Shown here one piece after another: positions 1 to 9,492 of a stretch of 64,000 nt of DNA. Numbering within the stretch: position 1 is the first letter of the stretch; each line of letters begins with the position of its first letter. The position numbers were made by a program, and so were the translations under genes. The DNA comes from DATBSL01 sp963729875. Its GTDB lineage: Bacteria > Acidobacteriota > Vicinamibacteria > Fen-336. A model generated the notes under the pieces. That model did not search any database and was not told the DNA's origin. It saw only the letters and a list, made by a program, of their open reading frames with translations. The stretch covers positions 1 to 64,000 of the forward strand of contig CAVSPR010000004.1 in NCBI GenBank assembly GCA_963729875.1, given 5' to 3'.

Positions 1-890
1 CCTGCCTGGCGCTGGCCGGCACGGCGCGGGCGCAGGGCGACGGGCCGCACAACCTGCCGCTCATCCCCAAGGACACGAACCTCCTGGTGGTGATGCCCAT
101 GGGGCTGTCCGGCAACTTCAACCCCTCGCAGACCGTCCTCATTCCCGGCGCCAGCGTGGACGTCTTCGCGTTCCCGGTCACCTACATCCGGACCTTCTCG
201 CTCGGCGGCCGCTTCGGACGCCTCTTCCTCACGGCGCCGCTCGCCACGATGGATGCCGGCGGGACGATCGTCGATCCCCGGACGGGCAACGAGATCGAGG
301 TCTCGCGCGGACGGTCGGGGTGGATGGATCCGATGGTGACGATGCACGTCGGCCTCGTCGGAGCCCCGGCCCTGGCTCCGGCGGAGTACGTCAAGCACGC
401 GAGGTCGTTCCAGCTGTTCGCGATCGCGGGCACCGCCATCCCGATCGGGACCTACGACCCCACTCGGGCGATCAACCTGGGCACCAACCGGTGGACGTTC
501 CGTCTGGGCCTCGGCATGGTGACGCCGTTCAGCAAGACGACGGCCTGGGAGTCGGCGAACTCCTTCATGCTGTACACCGACAACAACGACGTCTTCGGGG
601 GGGCCGACACGAGGTCGCAGGACCCGCTGTTCATCAGCGAGAACCACGTCACCCACGCCTTCAACCCCAAGTGGTGGGGCTCGGTGGACCTGCGCTGGCA
701 GTACGGCGGCGAGACGACGACCGACGGCTTCGCGGACGACAACCGCACGAACATCTTCGGCGGCGGGCTGACGCTCGGCCACACGTTCACCCCGCACTTC
801 ACGGGCTACCTCTCGTACGGCAACATCCTGGCCTCGAGCGGCAACGCGGACGAGTGGTTGGTCCGCGCCCAGATCGTCTACTCGTTCTGA
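1..890 (+). CDS. Outer-membrane beta-barrel protein, MetA-pathway-of-phenol-degradation-like (5' end missing)
   Basis: The reading frame is open from base 3 to the stop at 888-890, so the true start lies before the window. The visible N-terminus is the end of a signal peptide (LALAGTARAQG). The rest is rich in aromatic and polar residues in alternating short strands and ends in VRAQIVYSF, a terminal-phenylalanine strand as in outer-membrane barrels. Overall look and length (about 280 visible residues) fit the Phenol_MetA_deg-type barrel family, often annotated as transporter. It lies 18 bp before an exported sulfatase on the same strand, so it may admit or bind the same substrates. Substrate is unknown; barrel assignment is fairly secure, the family name less so. 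Confidence 0.65.
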   Translation, partial: CLALAGTARAQGDGPHNLPLIPKDTNLLVVMPMGLSGNFNPSQTVLIPGASVDVFAFPVTYIRTFSLGGRFGRLFLTAPLATMDAGGTIVDPRTGNEIEVSRGRSGWMDPMVTMHVGLVGAPALAPAEYVKHARSFQLFAIAGTAIPIGTYDPTRAINLGTNRWTFRLGLGMVTPFSKTTAWESANSFMLYTDNNDVFGGADTRSQDPLFISENHVTHAFNPKWWGSVDLRWQYGGETTTDGFADDNRTNIFGGGLTLGHTFTPHFTGYLSYGNILASSGNADEWLVRAQIVYSF

Positions 891-908
891 ACGGAAGCAG
901 GTAAAGCC

Positions 909-3283
909 ATGAAGAAAGCCATGACGAGAGTCCCCGCTGACCGTTCTCGGCCTCGCGCTGGGTGCGGTGTGCGCGACGACGGCGGGGGCGCAGGAGATCC
1001 TGCCCTTCCCGCCCACGCCGTCCGGATCCACGGCGGGGCTGACGATGAAGGACTCCACCTACAAGAAGCGCGTCGAGCCGAAGCGCCTCGCCGAGGGCGC
1101 TCCGAACATCCTGATCATCCTGATGGACGACGTGGGGCCGGCGACACCCTCGACCTACGGTGGCGAGATCAACACGCCGACGCTCGACCGCGTGGCGAAG
1201 ATGGGCCTTTCCTTCAACCGCTTCCACTCGACCGCCATGTGCTCGCCCACGCGTGCCGCCCTGCTCACCGGGAGGAACCACACCCGGGTCGGCAACGGAC
1301 AGATCTCGGCGATTGCCAACGACTTCGACGGCTTCAGCGGGACGATCCCGAAGTCCTCGGCGACCGTCGCGGAAGTGCTCAAGGCCTACGGATACAACAC
1401 CGGGGCCTGGGGCAAGTGGCACAACACGCCCGAAGAGCAGATCACGAGCAAGGGACCGTTCGAGTACTGGCCGACCGGCTACGGCTTCGAGTACTTCTAC
1501 GGATTCCTCGCGGGCGAGGCCTCGCAGTACGAGCCGACCCTGACCCGCAACACGACGCAGGTCACCGAGCATCTCCCCAAGGGCTACCACCTCACCGACG
1601 ACATCGCATCGGACGCGATCACCTGGCTCCGGGAGCAGAAGGCCTACGCGCCGGACAAGCCCTTCTTCATGTACTGGGCGCCGGGCGCGTCGCACGGCCC
1701 GCACCAGATCATGAAGGAGTGGGCCGACAAGTACAAGCGGCAAGTTCAACGACGGCTGGGACAAGTACCGCGAGCGCGTCTTCGCGCGGGCCAAGGCGAA
1801 GGGTTGGATCCCCCAGAACGCCCAGCTCACGCCGCGTCCCGCGTCCATGGCGTCCTGGGACTCGATCCCCGAGGCCGAGAAGCCGTTCCAGCGCCGCCTG
1901 ATGGAGGTCTTCGCCGGCTTCACCGAGCACGCCGACTACAACGCCGGCCGGGTCATCGACGAGATCGAGAAGCAGGGCAGGCTCGCCAACACGCTGATCT
2001 TCTACATCTGGGGCGACAACGGCTCCTCGTCCGAGGGCCTGAACGGCACCATCAGCGAGCAGCTGGCGCAGAACGGGATCCCGACCAAGATCTCGCAGCA
2101 CATCGAGGCGCTGCAGGAGCTCGGCGGGCTCGACGCGCTCGGCGGCCCCAAGACCGACAACATGTACAACGCCGGATGGGCGTGGGCCGGCAGCACTCCG
2201 TACCAGGGCACCAAGCTCATGGGCGCCTACTTCGGCGGCATCCGCCAGCCGATGGCCGTCTCCTGGCCGGCCCGCATCAAGGCCGACCCGACGCCGCGGC
2301 CGCAGTTCCACCACGTGATCGACGTCGTGCCGACGATCTACGAGCTCGCGAAGATCACCCCGCCTCGCGTGGTGAACGGGTTCGAGCAGGACTCGATCGA
2401 CGGCGTCAGCATGGTCTACACGTTCACCGATTCCAAGGCGCCCGGCACGCGGAAGACCCAGTTCTTCGACATCATGGCCAGCCGCGGCGTCTACAGCGAC
2501 GGCTGGTTCGCGAGCGCCCCGGGCCCGCGTGAGCCGTGGGTGGGCGGCATGCCGAAGGGCATCAAGGAGTGGTCGCCGCTGACGGACAAGTGGGAGCTCT
2601 ACAACATCGACGAGGACTGGAGCCAGGCGAACGACCTCGCCGCCGCGAATCCCCAGAAGCTCGAGGAGATGAAGGCCCTCTTCCTGCTCGAGTCGACGAG
2701 GAACAAGAACCTCCCGATCGGCGGCGGCCTGTGGTCGACGGCGCTCTTCCATCCGGAGGACGCCCCGGCGTCGGCCCTCACCGAGTGGACGTTCGACGGT
2801 CCGATGGTGCGAATGCCCGAGTCCGCGGCTCCCAAGCTCGGGAAGGTGGACAGCCTCGTGGTCATGGACCTGGACGTGCCGGCGAATGCCAACGGCGTGC
2901 TGTACGCGCTGGCCGGCTTCTCCGGGGGCGTCACCTGCTACGTCAAGGACGGCTTCCTGAAGTACGAGTTCAACCTGTTCGAGGTGCAGCGCACGAAGAT
3001 CCAGTCCAAGGCGAAGCTGCCGGCGGGCAAGGTCAAGGTCGAGGTCGAATCGAAGCTGGCCGCCGCCATCGGGGGCCCGATGAACGTCACCTTGAAGGTG
3101 AATGGCGCCGTGGTCGGTCAGGGCCAGGTGCCCGCCGCCATGTCGCTCCACTTCACGTCCAACGCGACCTTCGATCTCGGCCGCGACCTGGATTCGCCCG
3201 TGTCGCTCGACTACTTCGACCAGGCGCCGTTCGCCTTCAACGGGACGATCGGCACGACGAAGATCTCGTATCTGAAGAAGTAG
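909..3283 (+). CDS. Exported arylsulfatase (S1 family), two +1 frameshifts
   Basis: Hydrolyses sulfate esters, probably in the periplasm. The formylglycine motif CSPTRAALLTGR is intact, with the metal-site segment ILIILMDDVG before it. The start ATG at 909 opens MKKAMTRVP; one extra base near 936 then shifts the frame, and the next frame gives the signal peptide LTVLGLALGAVCATTAGAQE. A second extra base near 1738 (aag-c-ggcaag) splits the catalytic domain. Removing both gives a 790-aa protein, usual for the large AtsA-like class, with a C-terminal beta-rich extension from about residue 600 (DSLVVMDLDVPANANG). Frameshifts look like sequence error because every domain is conserved on both sides. 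Neighbours are a barrel protein upstream and a DUF3604 lipoprotein downstream. Confidence 0.85.
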
Positions 3284-3297
3284 GAATCGAATCGCCA

Positions 3298-3325
3298 GCG
3301 CCCGCCGTCGCAAGGCGGCGGGCGC
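3298..3325 (+). terminator. Hairpin between sulfatase and DUF3604 genes
   Basis: A perfect 10-bp inverted repeat (GCGCCCGCCG at 3298-3307, CGGCGGGCGC at 3316-3325) with an 8-nt loop lies 15 bp after the sulfatase stop. No U-tract follows, so it may be an intrinsic terminator of a GC-rich genome or a transcript-stabilising hairpin. Confidence 0.45.
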
Positions 3326-3371
3326 CGGCGCCAGCTGGGCGTCGTGGGGTTGTGACTCTGGAGGTCGAGAG

Positions 3372-5265
3372 ATGACGAAGAGAATGATGTGGGGCCTCTG
3401 GGCCCTCGCGATCGTGGCCCTGGCCCTCGCCACCGCGTGCACGGCGCCGGCCCGCGAAGAGAAGGCCGCGGCGGCGGCGCCTGCTGTCGCGCAGACCGTC
3501 GAGCAGCTCGAGGCGGCCGTGCCGGACAATCCCCTGAAGGAGGCCTACTTCGGCGAGACGCACGTGCACACGTCGTACTCGCTGGACGCCTACATCGGCG
3601 GGGCGCGCCTCACGCCGGACGAGGCCTACAGGTTCGCGCAGGGCAAGGACGTCACCATCCAGGGGCAGACGCACAACATCAAGAAGCCGCTGGACTGGGC
3701 CGCGGTGTCCGACCACGCGGAGTTCATCGGCGAGATGTACTCCGCGCAGGTGCCGGGCGCCAAGGGCGGCGACAACCCGATGCTCGAGGAGCTGCGCGGG
3801 CTGAAGAACGTGGACGAGCAGCGGGCGTGGTTCCTGAAGTACGTGGTCGAAAACAACCGCGGCGCGAACCCCACTCACCCGCCGTTCTACGCGGGGCCGG
3901 AAACGACCATGAGCGCGTGGAAGGACGTCCACATCAAGGCCGTGATCGACAACTACCGGCCCGGCACGTTCACGACGCTGGCGGGCTACGAGTGGACCGC
4001 CGCGCCGAAGGCCGGCAACATGCACCGCAACGTCATCTTCCGCGACCTGAACGTCCCCGACATGCCGTTCTCGGCGCTCGACAGCGCCGACGAGGAGAAG
4101 CTCTGGGCCTGGATGGCCGAGCAGGAGAAGAAGGGCTCGAAGCTGCTGGCCATTCCGCACAACTCCAACGGCAGCAAGGGCTACATGTTCGAGCCGGTGG
4201 ACAACGCCGGCAAACCCCTGACGGCGGAGTACGCGAAGCTGCGCAGCCACTTCGAGCGCCTGATCGAGATGATGCAGATCAAGGGCAACTCCGAGGTGCA
4301 CCGCAAGTTCTGGCCCGCCGACGAGTTCGCGGACTTCGAGAACGCCGACAGCGTGGGGAGCTTCAGCGGGCGCGCGTTCAAGAAGGAGTACTTCGTGCGC
4401 TGGGCCGTGACCAAGGGGCTCGACTACCAGGCAAAGCTCGGCGCCAACCCCTATCAGCTCGGCTTCATCGGCGGCACCGACAACCACAACGGCGCGCCCG
4501 CGGACGTCGTCGAGGACAACTACATCGGCAGCCACGGTCCGGCGGACGGCACGCTGAAAGACCGCCGCGAAGGCGAGATCGACGGCTGGATCAAGGCCAA
4601 GGAATCGAACCCGGGGTCGCTGTCGGGGGTCTGGGCCACGAGGAACACCCGTGCGGCCATCTGGGATGCGATGGCGGCGCGGGAGAGCTTCGTGACGTCG
4701 GGCACGCGCATCAAGGTGCGCTTCTTCGCCGGGGCTGATCTGCCCGAGAAGCCCGCGGACCCGCGCGCACTGGTGAAGCAGGGCTACGAGAAGGGCGTGC
4801 CGATGGGAGGCACGATCAGCGCGGCGTCCAAGTCGCCCACCTTCACGGCCTGGGCGTCGAAGGACCCCGAGGGCGCGAACCTCGATCGGATCCAGATCAT
4901 CAAGGGCTGGGTGGACGCGAAGGGCGAGCCGCAGGACAAGACGTTCGACGTCGCCTGGAGCGGCGATCGCAAGCCGGGCAAGCAACGGCAAGGTGCCCGC
5001 GGTGGGCAGCACGGTGGACCTGCAGAAGGCCACCTACACCAACGAGATCGGCAGCGGCGAGCTGATGGGCACCTGGACCGACCGCGAGTTCGATCCGAAG
5101 CAGCACGCGATCTACTACGTGCGCGTGCTCGAGATCCCGACGCCGCGCTTCACCACCTACGACGCGGTCCGGAACAACCTGCCGCTGCTCGAGGGCGTGC
5201 CGGCGACGATCCAGGAGCGGGCGTGGAGCTCGCCCATCTGGTACACGCCGGGGAGAAGACCATGA
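3372..5265 (+). CDS. DUF3604 lipoprotein, one +1 frameshift
   Basis: DUF3604 proteins resemble PHP-type metal-dependent hydrolases; substrate unknown. The N-terminus MTKRMMWGLWALAIVALALA followed by TACTAP is a lipoprotein signal with lipobox Cys about residue 23. PHP-like metal motifs are visible: ETHVHTSYSLD, VSDHAEF, MHRNVIF and GGTDNHNG. An extra base near 4984 (ggcaag-c-aacggc) shifts the frame; downstream the protein continues NGKVPAVGSTVDLQKATY and ends WYTPGRRP. The corrected length is 630 aa. The C-terminus stops soon after the WSSPIWYTP motif; some relatives appear to carry a longer tail. DUF3604 genes often neighbour arylsulfatases and MetA-like barrels, as here, so a joint role in degrading a sulfated compound is plausible but inferred. 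Confidence 0.8.
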
Positions 5266-5429
5266 TCGGAACGCGTGAACACGGCCGGAACGAGGTCGGA
5301 CGTGACCGACGGCCATCGACAGGGGCCCTGCGACAGATGGAAGACAGGGCCGCGACGCGAAGGACAAGGCCATCCCAAGGGCGTGAAGAAGGCTTAGACC
5401 CGAGACAGACGATAGAAAAGGTGGGACGA

Positions 5430-5717
5430 ATGAACATCGTGAGTCTGATCATCCAGCTCGTGAGCGGTGCCGCCGGCGGCAACATCGCCGGGAGCCTTCT
5501 GAAGAAGCTCGACCTGGGACCCGTCGGAAACTCGATCGCCGGCATCCTCGGCGGCGGGCTCGGCGGCCAGATCCTCGGCATGTTGACCGCGGGCGCTGCG
5601 CCCGCTGCCGGCGGCCTGGACATCGCCTCGATCATCGGCAGCGTGGCCAGCGGCGGCATCGGCGGCGGCGTGCTGATGGCCATCATCGGCGCCATCCGAA
5701 AGGCGATGAGCAAGTAG
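5430..5717 (+). CDS. Gly-rich 95-aa hydrophobic protein, function unknown
   Basis: Starts at ATG 5430, eight bases after a GGTGGG ribosome-site-like run. The protein MNIVSLIIQLVSGAAGGNIA... has two Gly-rich hydrophobic stretches (about residues 35-55 and 63-85) with glycine-zipper spacing and ends AIRKAMSK. No known family is recognised. It could be a small membrane or pore-associated protein. It sits 164 bp after the DUF3604 gene. That gap has no clear gene, although its last bases would read KGVKKA-stop if one base were restored. Confidence 0.6.
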   Translation: MNIVSLIIQLVSGAAGGNIAGSLLKKLDLGPVGNSIAGILGGGLGGQILGMLTAGAAPAAGGLDIASIIGSVASGGIGGGVLMAIIGAIRKAMSK

Positions 5718-5812
5718 ACGCAAGGAACGACCGCGCCGTGGCGCGCCCACCCGGCATGTGCCGCCGAGGTGGGCCGCCGCCGACGAGAGCGAAGAGAGCG
5801 AGTCACGAATCC

Positions 5813-7086
5813 ATGAAGACGGTCGGACGATCGACAGCTGGATCCTGGCGGGAGCCGTCGCCGATGGCCGACGGCCGCGGGCGGGATCGCGCTCGCCGCG
5901 GAGGGGTTCGAGCCCGCCCCGACCTTGAAGGCGGCCGAGGTCGCCCCGCCGGCGCTCCTGAAGGGTCCGAAGCACACGCTCGCCCCGACGGCGAAGGGCG
6001 ACGGCTTCCTGCTGAGCTTCGACGTGAAGTCGGAGTTCGGCACCTGGCACGCGATCGACCTCGAGATGCTGGACGTGCGGGTGAAGGAGGTCTACTCGCT
6101 CGCCCAGCTCTCGGACGTGAGCAAGACCGAGATCTTCGCCCAGGCCTTCGGGAAGGCGGCCGAGGAGAAGGCCAAGGCGGTCGGGCGTGCCGTGTCGGAT
6201 CCGGTGGGCACGGCCAAGGCCATCCCCGGCGGCGTCGCCCGCTTCGCGAAGGGCGTGGCCCGGACGGCGAAGGGGACCGCCGACACCGTGGTCGCCAACC
6301 AGAAGGACGCGCCCGCGGACGACCGCACCACCACCGACAAGGCCGCAGGACGCGGCGGTCGCCGGCGCGAGCGCGGCCGGCGACGCGCTCGTCGCGGGCA
6401 AGCGGCGCGAGTGGGCGCAGAAGGTCGGGGCCGACCCGTACACCACCAACCAGCAGCTTTCCGACAAGCTCGACGAGGTGGCGTGGACGGCCTACGCCGG
6501 CGGCTTCGCCCTGAACTTCGCCGTGCCCTCGATCCCCGGCCTCGGCATGGTCGAGACCGCGGACAAGCTCGTCTACGACCTCCCGCCGGGCGAGCTGCAG
6601 AAGCGCAACGACGACAAGCTCAAGGCCGCGGGCATCACCGACGCCGCGCGCAAGGCGCTGTTCGTCAACCGCAACTTCACCCCGACGATCGAGACCGAGC
6701 TCATCGACGCGATCGCCGCGCTCGGCCCGGCCTCGGGCAAGTCCCTGCTCGTGTCGCTCGCAGCCGAATCGAAGACGGAGGGCGACGCGCGTTACATCCG
6801 CCGCTGCGTGCAGATGCTCGCGGCGGGCGCCAAGGACGTGGGCGGCTGGAGGGCGTTCACCACCAGCCGCAACGAGATCGAGGCGCTCACCCCCGACCTC
6901 AGGCTCGTACTGCCGTGGGCGGTCGGCTACATGACGTGGAACGCCGAGACCGTGCCGGTGATGACGGCCCCGGTCCAGGCGGCGACGGCGCGCGAGGTGT
7001 GGATCTCGGGCGTCGCGACGGACAAGGCGAAGCAGGAGCTGAAGGCGAAGGGCTTCGCGGTTCTCGAGAAGCGGCCCGTCAAGTGA
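5813..7086 (+). CDS. Unrecognised protein with frame-broken N-terminus, +1 shift near 6345
   Basis: The coding frame is secure from about 5880 (TAAGGIALAAEGFEPAPTLKAAEV) to the stop at 7086 once one extra base near 6345 (gccgc-a-ggacgcgg) is removed. The true start is unclear. The ATG at 5813 reads MKTVGRSTAG, and hydrophobic pieces that look like parts of a signal peptide (SWILAGAVA and TAAGGIALAAEG) lie in different frames, so at least one more indel is likely at 5830-5880. Downstream are an Ala/Lys-rich segment and a conserved-looking block ending PSIPGLGMVETADKLVYDL. No family is named with confidence. It lies between the 95-aa protein and a large exported repeat protein. Confidence 0.55.
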
Positions 7087-7142
7087 GTCCAGCGCAGGGC
7101 GGCGGTTCGCGCCCAGACGGAATTGACACGTTGGAGGATGAA

Positions 7143-9458
7143 ATGAACGTCGGACGTCGTCTCGCGGCGCTCGCCGCGGCGCTGCTGCTCCTCGTCGGTG
7201 CGGCCTCGTTTGCCGCAGCCCAAACCACGTGGCCCCAGGAGATCAGCGATCCCGAGGGGACGATCGTCGTCTACCAGCCGCAGCCGGAGAAGCTCACCGG
7301 CAACGTCCTGACCGGCCGTGCGGCGATGTCGTTCAAGCTGAAGGGGAAGACGGAGCCCACCTTCGGCGCCTTCTGGTTCACATCGATGATCGACTCGGAC
7401 GCGGACGCCGGCATGACGACCCTGCGCGACATCAAGGTCACGAAGGTGCGCTGGCCCGAGTCGAAGGAGGCCGACGAGGCGCGCTTCACGAAGGTCGTGG
7501 AGGCGGCCGCCGCGCGCTCGACCCTGAGCGTCTCGACCGAGCGGCTCTCGGCGAGCCTGGCGAACGCGGAGCGCGAGCAGAAGAGCCTCGCCGAGCTCAA
7601 GAACGACCCGCCGAGGATCGTCTTCGCGAGCGAGCTGGCCGTCCTGCTCCTCTACGACGGGCACCCGGTGTGGAGCGACGTCGAGAAGAGCCCGTACGAA
7701 CGCGCGCTCAACACGCCGTACCTGGTGGTGCGCGACAAGCGCTCGAAGGCCTGCTACTTGAGCAGCGGCAGTCTCTGGTACTCGGCGAAAGAGCCGCTCG
7801 GGCCCTGGGCGCCCATCACCAACCCGCCCGCCGACCTCGTCCAGATGCTGCCCAAGCCCGACGCGGACGACCCGGTGCCAAGCAAGCCGCCGGTGGTGGT
7901 GGTCGCGACCGAGCCGACCGAGCTCGTGGTGAGCGACGGCGAGCCGAAGTGGACGCCGGTGGGCGAGGGCGAGCTGCTGTACGTCTCGAACACCGAGACG
8001 CCCTGGGTGCGCGAGGTCGAGACGAACCAGGTCTACGTGCTGCTCTCCGGCCGCTGGTTCCGCGCGGCCGGCCCGAGCGGCCCCTGGACCTTCGTGCGGG
8101 CCGACCAGCTGCCGCCGACCTTCGCGAAGATCCCGGCCGCCTCCGACATCGGCGGGGTGCGCGTGTCGGTGGCGGGCACGGAGGAGGCCGAGGACGCGAT
8201 CCTCGACGCCGCGATCCCGAAGACGACCGCCATCAACCGCAGCGAGGCGAAGCTCGACGTGCAGTACGAGGGCGAGCCGAAGTTCGAGAAGATCGCGGGC
8301 ACGAGCGTTTCGCTGGCGGTGAACACGCCGGCCCAGGTCCTGCAGATCGGCTCCCAGTACTACGCCGTGGACAACGGCGTGTGGTTCGTGGCCGCGAGCG
8401 CGAAGGGGCCGTGGGCCGTGGCGGACTCCGTGCCCGAGGACCAGATCCAGCAGATCCCGCCGAGCTCGCCCGCCTACAACACGACCTACGTGCACGTCTA
8501 CCAGTCGACGCCGCAGGTCGTGTACGTCGGCTACACGCCGGGCTACATGTGGTCCTACCCGTACTACGGCGCGCCCGTCTACGGGACGGGCTACTACTAC
8601 CCGCCGTACGCGGGCTACTACTACCCGCGCCCCTACACCTACGGCTTCCACGTCGGCTACAACCCGTGGACGGGCTGGAACTTCGGGATGAGCTGGAACG
8701 TCGGCTTCATGCACTTCGGCATGGGCTGGGGCGGCGGCTACTACGGGCCCTACGGCGGGTACTACCGCGGCGGGTACTACCACGGCGGCTGCGGCGGCTG
8801 GTACGGCGGCTACCGGCCCGGCTGGGGCGGGGGCTACTACGGCGGCGGCTATCGCGGCGGCCGCAACGCGGTCAACGTCGGCAGCGTCAACATCGGCAAC
8901 AACGTGAACTACGGCAACCGGCAGAAGACCGCGGCCAACCTCCGCAACAACCCGAACGCGGCGAAGCTGCGCCAGGACAGCGTCTACAACCGGACGGAGA
9001 CGCGCGCGCGCAACGCCGACAAGGCAACGGTCCAGCGCAACGCGCAGCAGGCGAAGGCGACGCGGGGCCAGGCAAACAACGTGCTCGCCGACCGCGACGG
9101 CAACGTGGCGCGCAAGACGAAGGACGGCTGGGAGTCGCGCGAAGGCAACAAGTGGCAGAACGCCGACCGCTCCGCGGCCAAGGCCAAGGCGCAGGGCGTC
9201 GACCGTTCCGCCGCCCAGGCCAAGGCCCAGAACGTCGACCGGTCCCAGGCGCAGGCGAGGGCCCAGAACGTCGACCGCAGCACCGTTCAGCGCGACTACC
9301 AGGCCCGCCAGCGAGGCGCCCAGCGTGAAGCGACACAGCGCCAGGTGCCGCGGAGCAAGCCGACGAGCGCCCCGGCGGCCCGACCCTCGAGCCGCCCGAC
9401 AAGCGCCCCGGCAACGCGCCCGGCGACCCGCCCCCCGAGCGGGGCCCGGCGCCCTTAG
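7143..9458 (+). CDS. Large exported repeat protein with Tyr/Gly-rich and basic C-terminal regions
   Basis: ATG at 7143 follows a clear GGAGG at 7133-7137 and opens a signal peptide (MNVGRRLAALAAALLLLVGA, cleavage near AAAQ). Of 771 residues, roughly 30-470 hold three copies of a motif W-(F/Y)-x-A-x4-GPW at about residues 205, 300 and 409 (SLWYSAKEPLGPW, RWFRAAGPSGPW, VWFVAASAKGPW). Residues about 470-600 are extremely rich in Tyr, Gly and Trp, with one Cys. After residue 600 the chain is hydrophilic and basic, holds a 12-residue tandem repeat at 675-716, and ends in a Thr/Ala/Arg/Pro tail. It looks like a surface or periplasmic structural protein. Function unknown. Confidence 0.8.
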   Translation: MNVGRRLAALAAALLLLVGAASFAAAQTTWPQEISDPEGTIVVYQPQPEKLTGNVLTGRAAMSFKLKGKTEPTFGAFWFTSMIDSDADAGMTTLRDIKVTKVRWPESKEADEARFTKVVEAAAARSTLSVSTERLSASLANAEREQKSLAELKNDPPRIVFASELAVLLLYDGHPVWSDVEKSPYERALNTPYLVVRDKRSKACYLSSGSLWYSAKEPLGPWAPITNPPADLVQMLPKPDADDPVPSKPPVVVVATEPTELVVSDGEPKWTPVGEGELLYVSNTETPWVREVETNQVYVLLSGRWFRAAGPSGPWTFVRADQLPPTFAKIPAASDIGGVRVSVAGTEEAEDAILDAAIPKTTAINRSEAKLDVQYEGEPKFEKIAGTSVSLAVNTPAQVLQIGSQYYAVDNGVWFVAASAKGPWAVADSVPEDQIQQIPPSSPAYNTTYVHVYQSTPQVVYVGYTPGYMWSYPYYGAPVYGTGYYYPPYAGYYYPRPYTYGFHVGYNPWTGWNFGMSWNVGFMHFGMGWGGGYYGPYGGYYRGGYYHGGCGGWYGGYRPGWGGGYYGGGYRGGRNAVNVGSVNIGNNVNYGNRQKTAANLRNNPNAAKLRQDSVYNRTETRARNADKATVQRNAQQAKATRGQANNVLADRDGNVARKTKDGWESREGNKWQNADRSAAKAKAQGVDRSAAQAKAQNVDRSQAQARAQNVDRSTVQRDYQARQRGAQREATQRQVPRSKPTSAPAARPSSRPTSAPATRPATRPPSGARRP
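9165..9290 (+). repeat. 36-bp tandem repeat inside the 7143-9458 gene
   Basis: Three full units (9165-9200, 9201-9236, 9237-9272) and one half unit each encode a 12-residue block of the form DRSxAxAxAQxV. Third codon positions differ between units, so the amino-acid sequence rather than the DNA is conserved, suggesting selection on a helical or Arg/Gln-rich repeat. Confidence 0.8.
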
Positions 9459-9492
9459 CCAGGCACCAAAGAACCGACGAGGAGCGATTGAA

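Noticed and set aside
1730..5000. Programmed +1 frameshifting around recurrent GGCAAG sequences
   Set aside because: Sites in other genes lack any shared slippery sequence, and the breaks fall inside catalytic domains in unrelated proteins; sequence error explains them better.
3237..5033. 598-codon reverse-strand frame opposite the DUF3604 gene
   Set aside because: Low-complexity Arg/Val/Leu composition typical of antisense frames in about 70% GC DNA; the forward strand has conserved motifs.
9165..9290. CRISPR-like array
   Set aside because: The repeats are in frame, coding and have no spacers.
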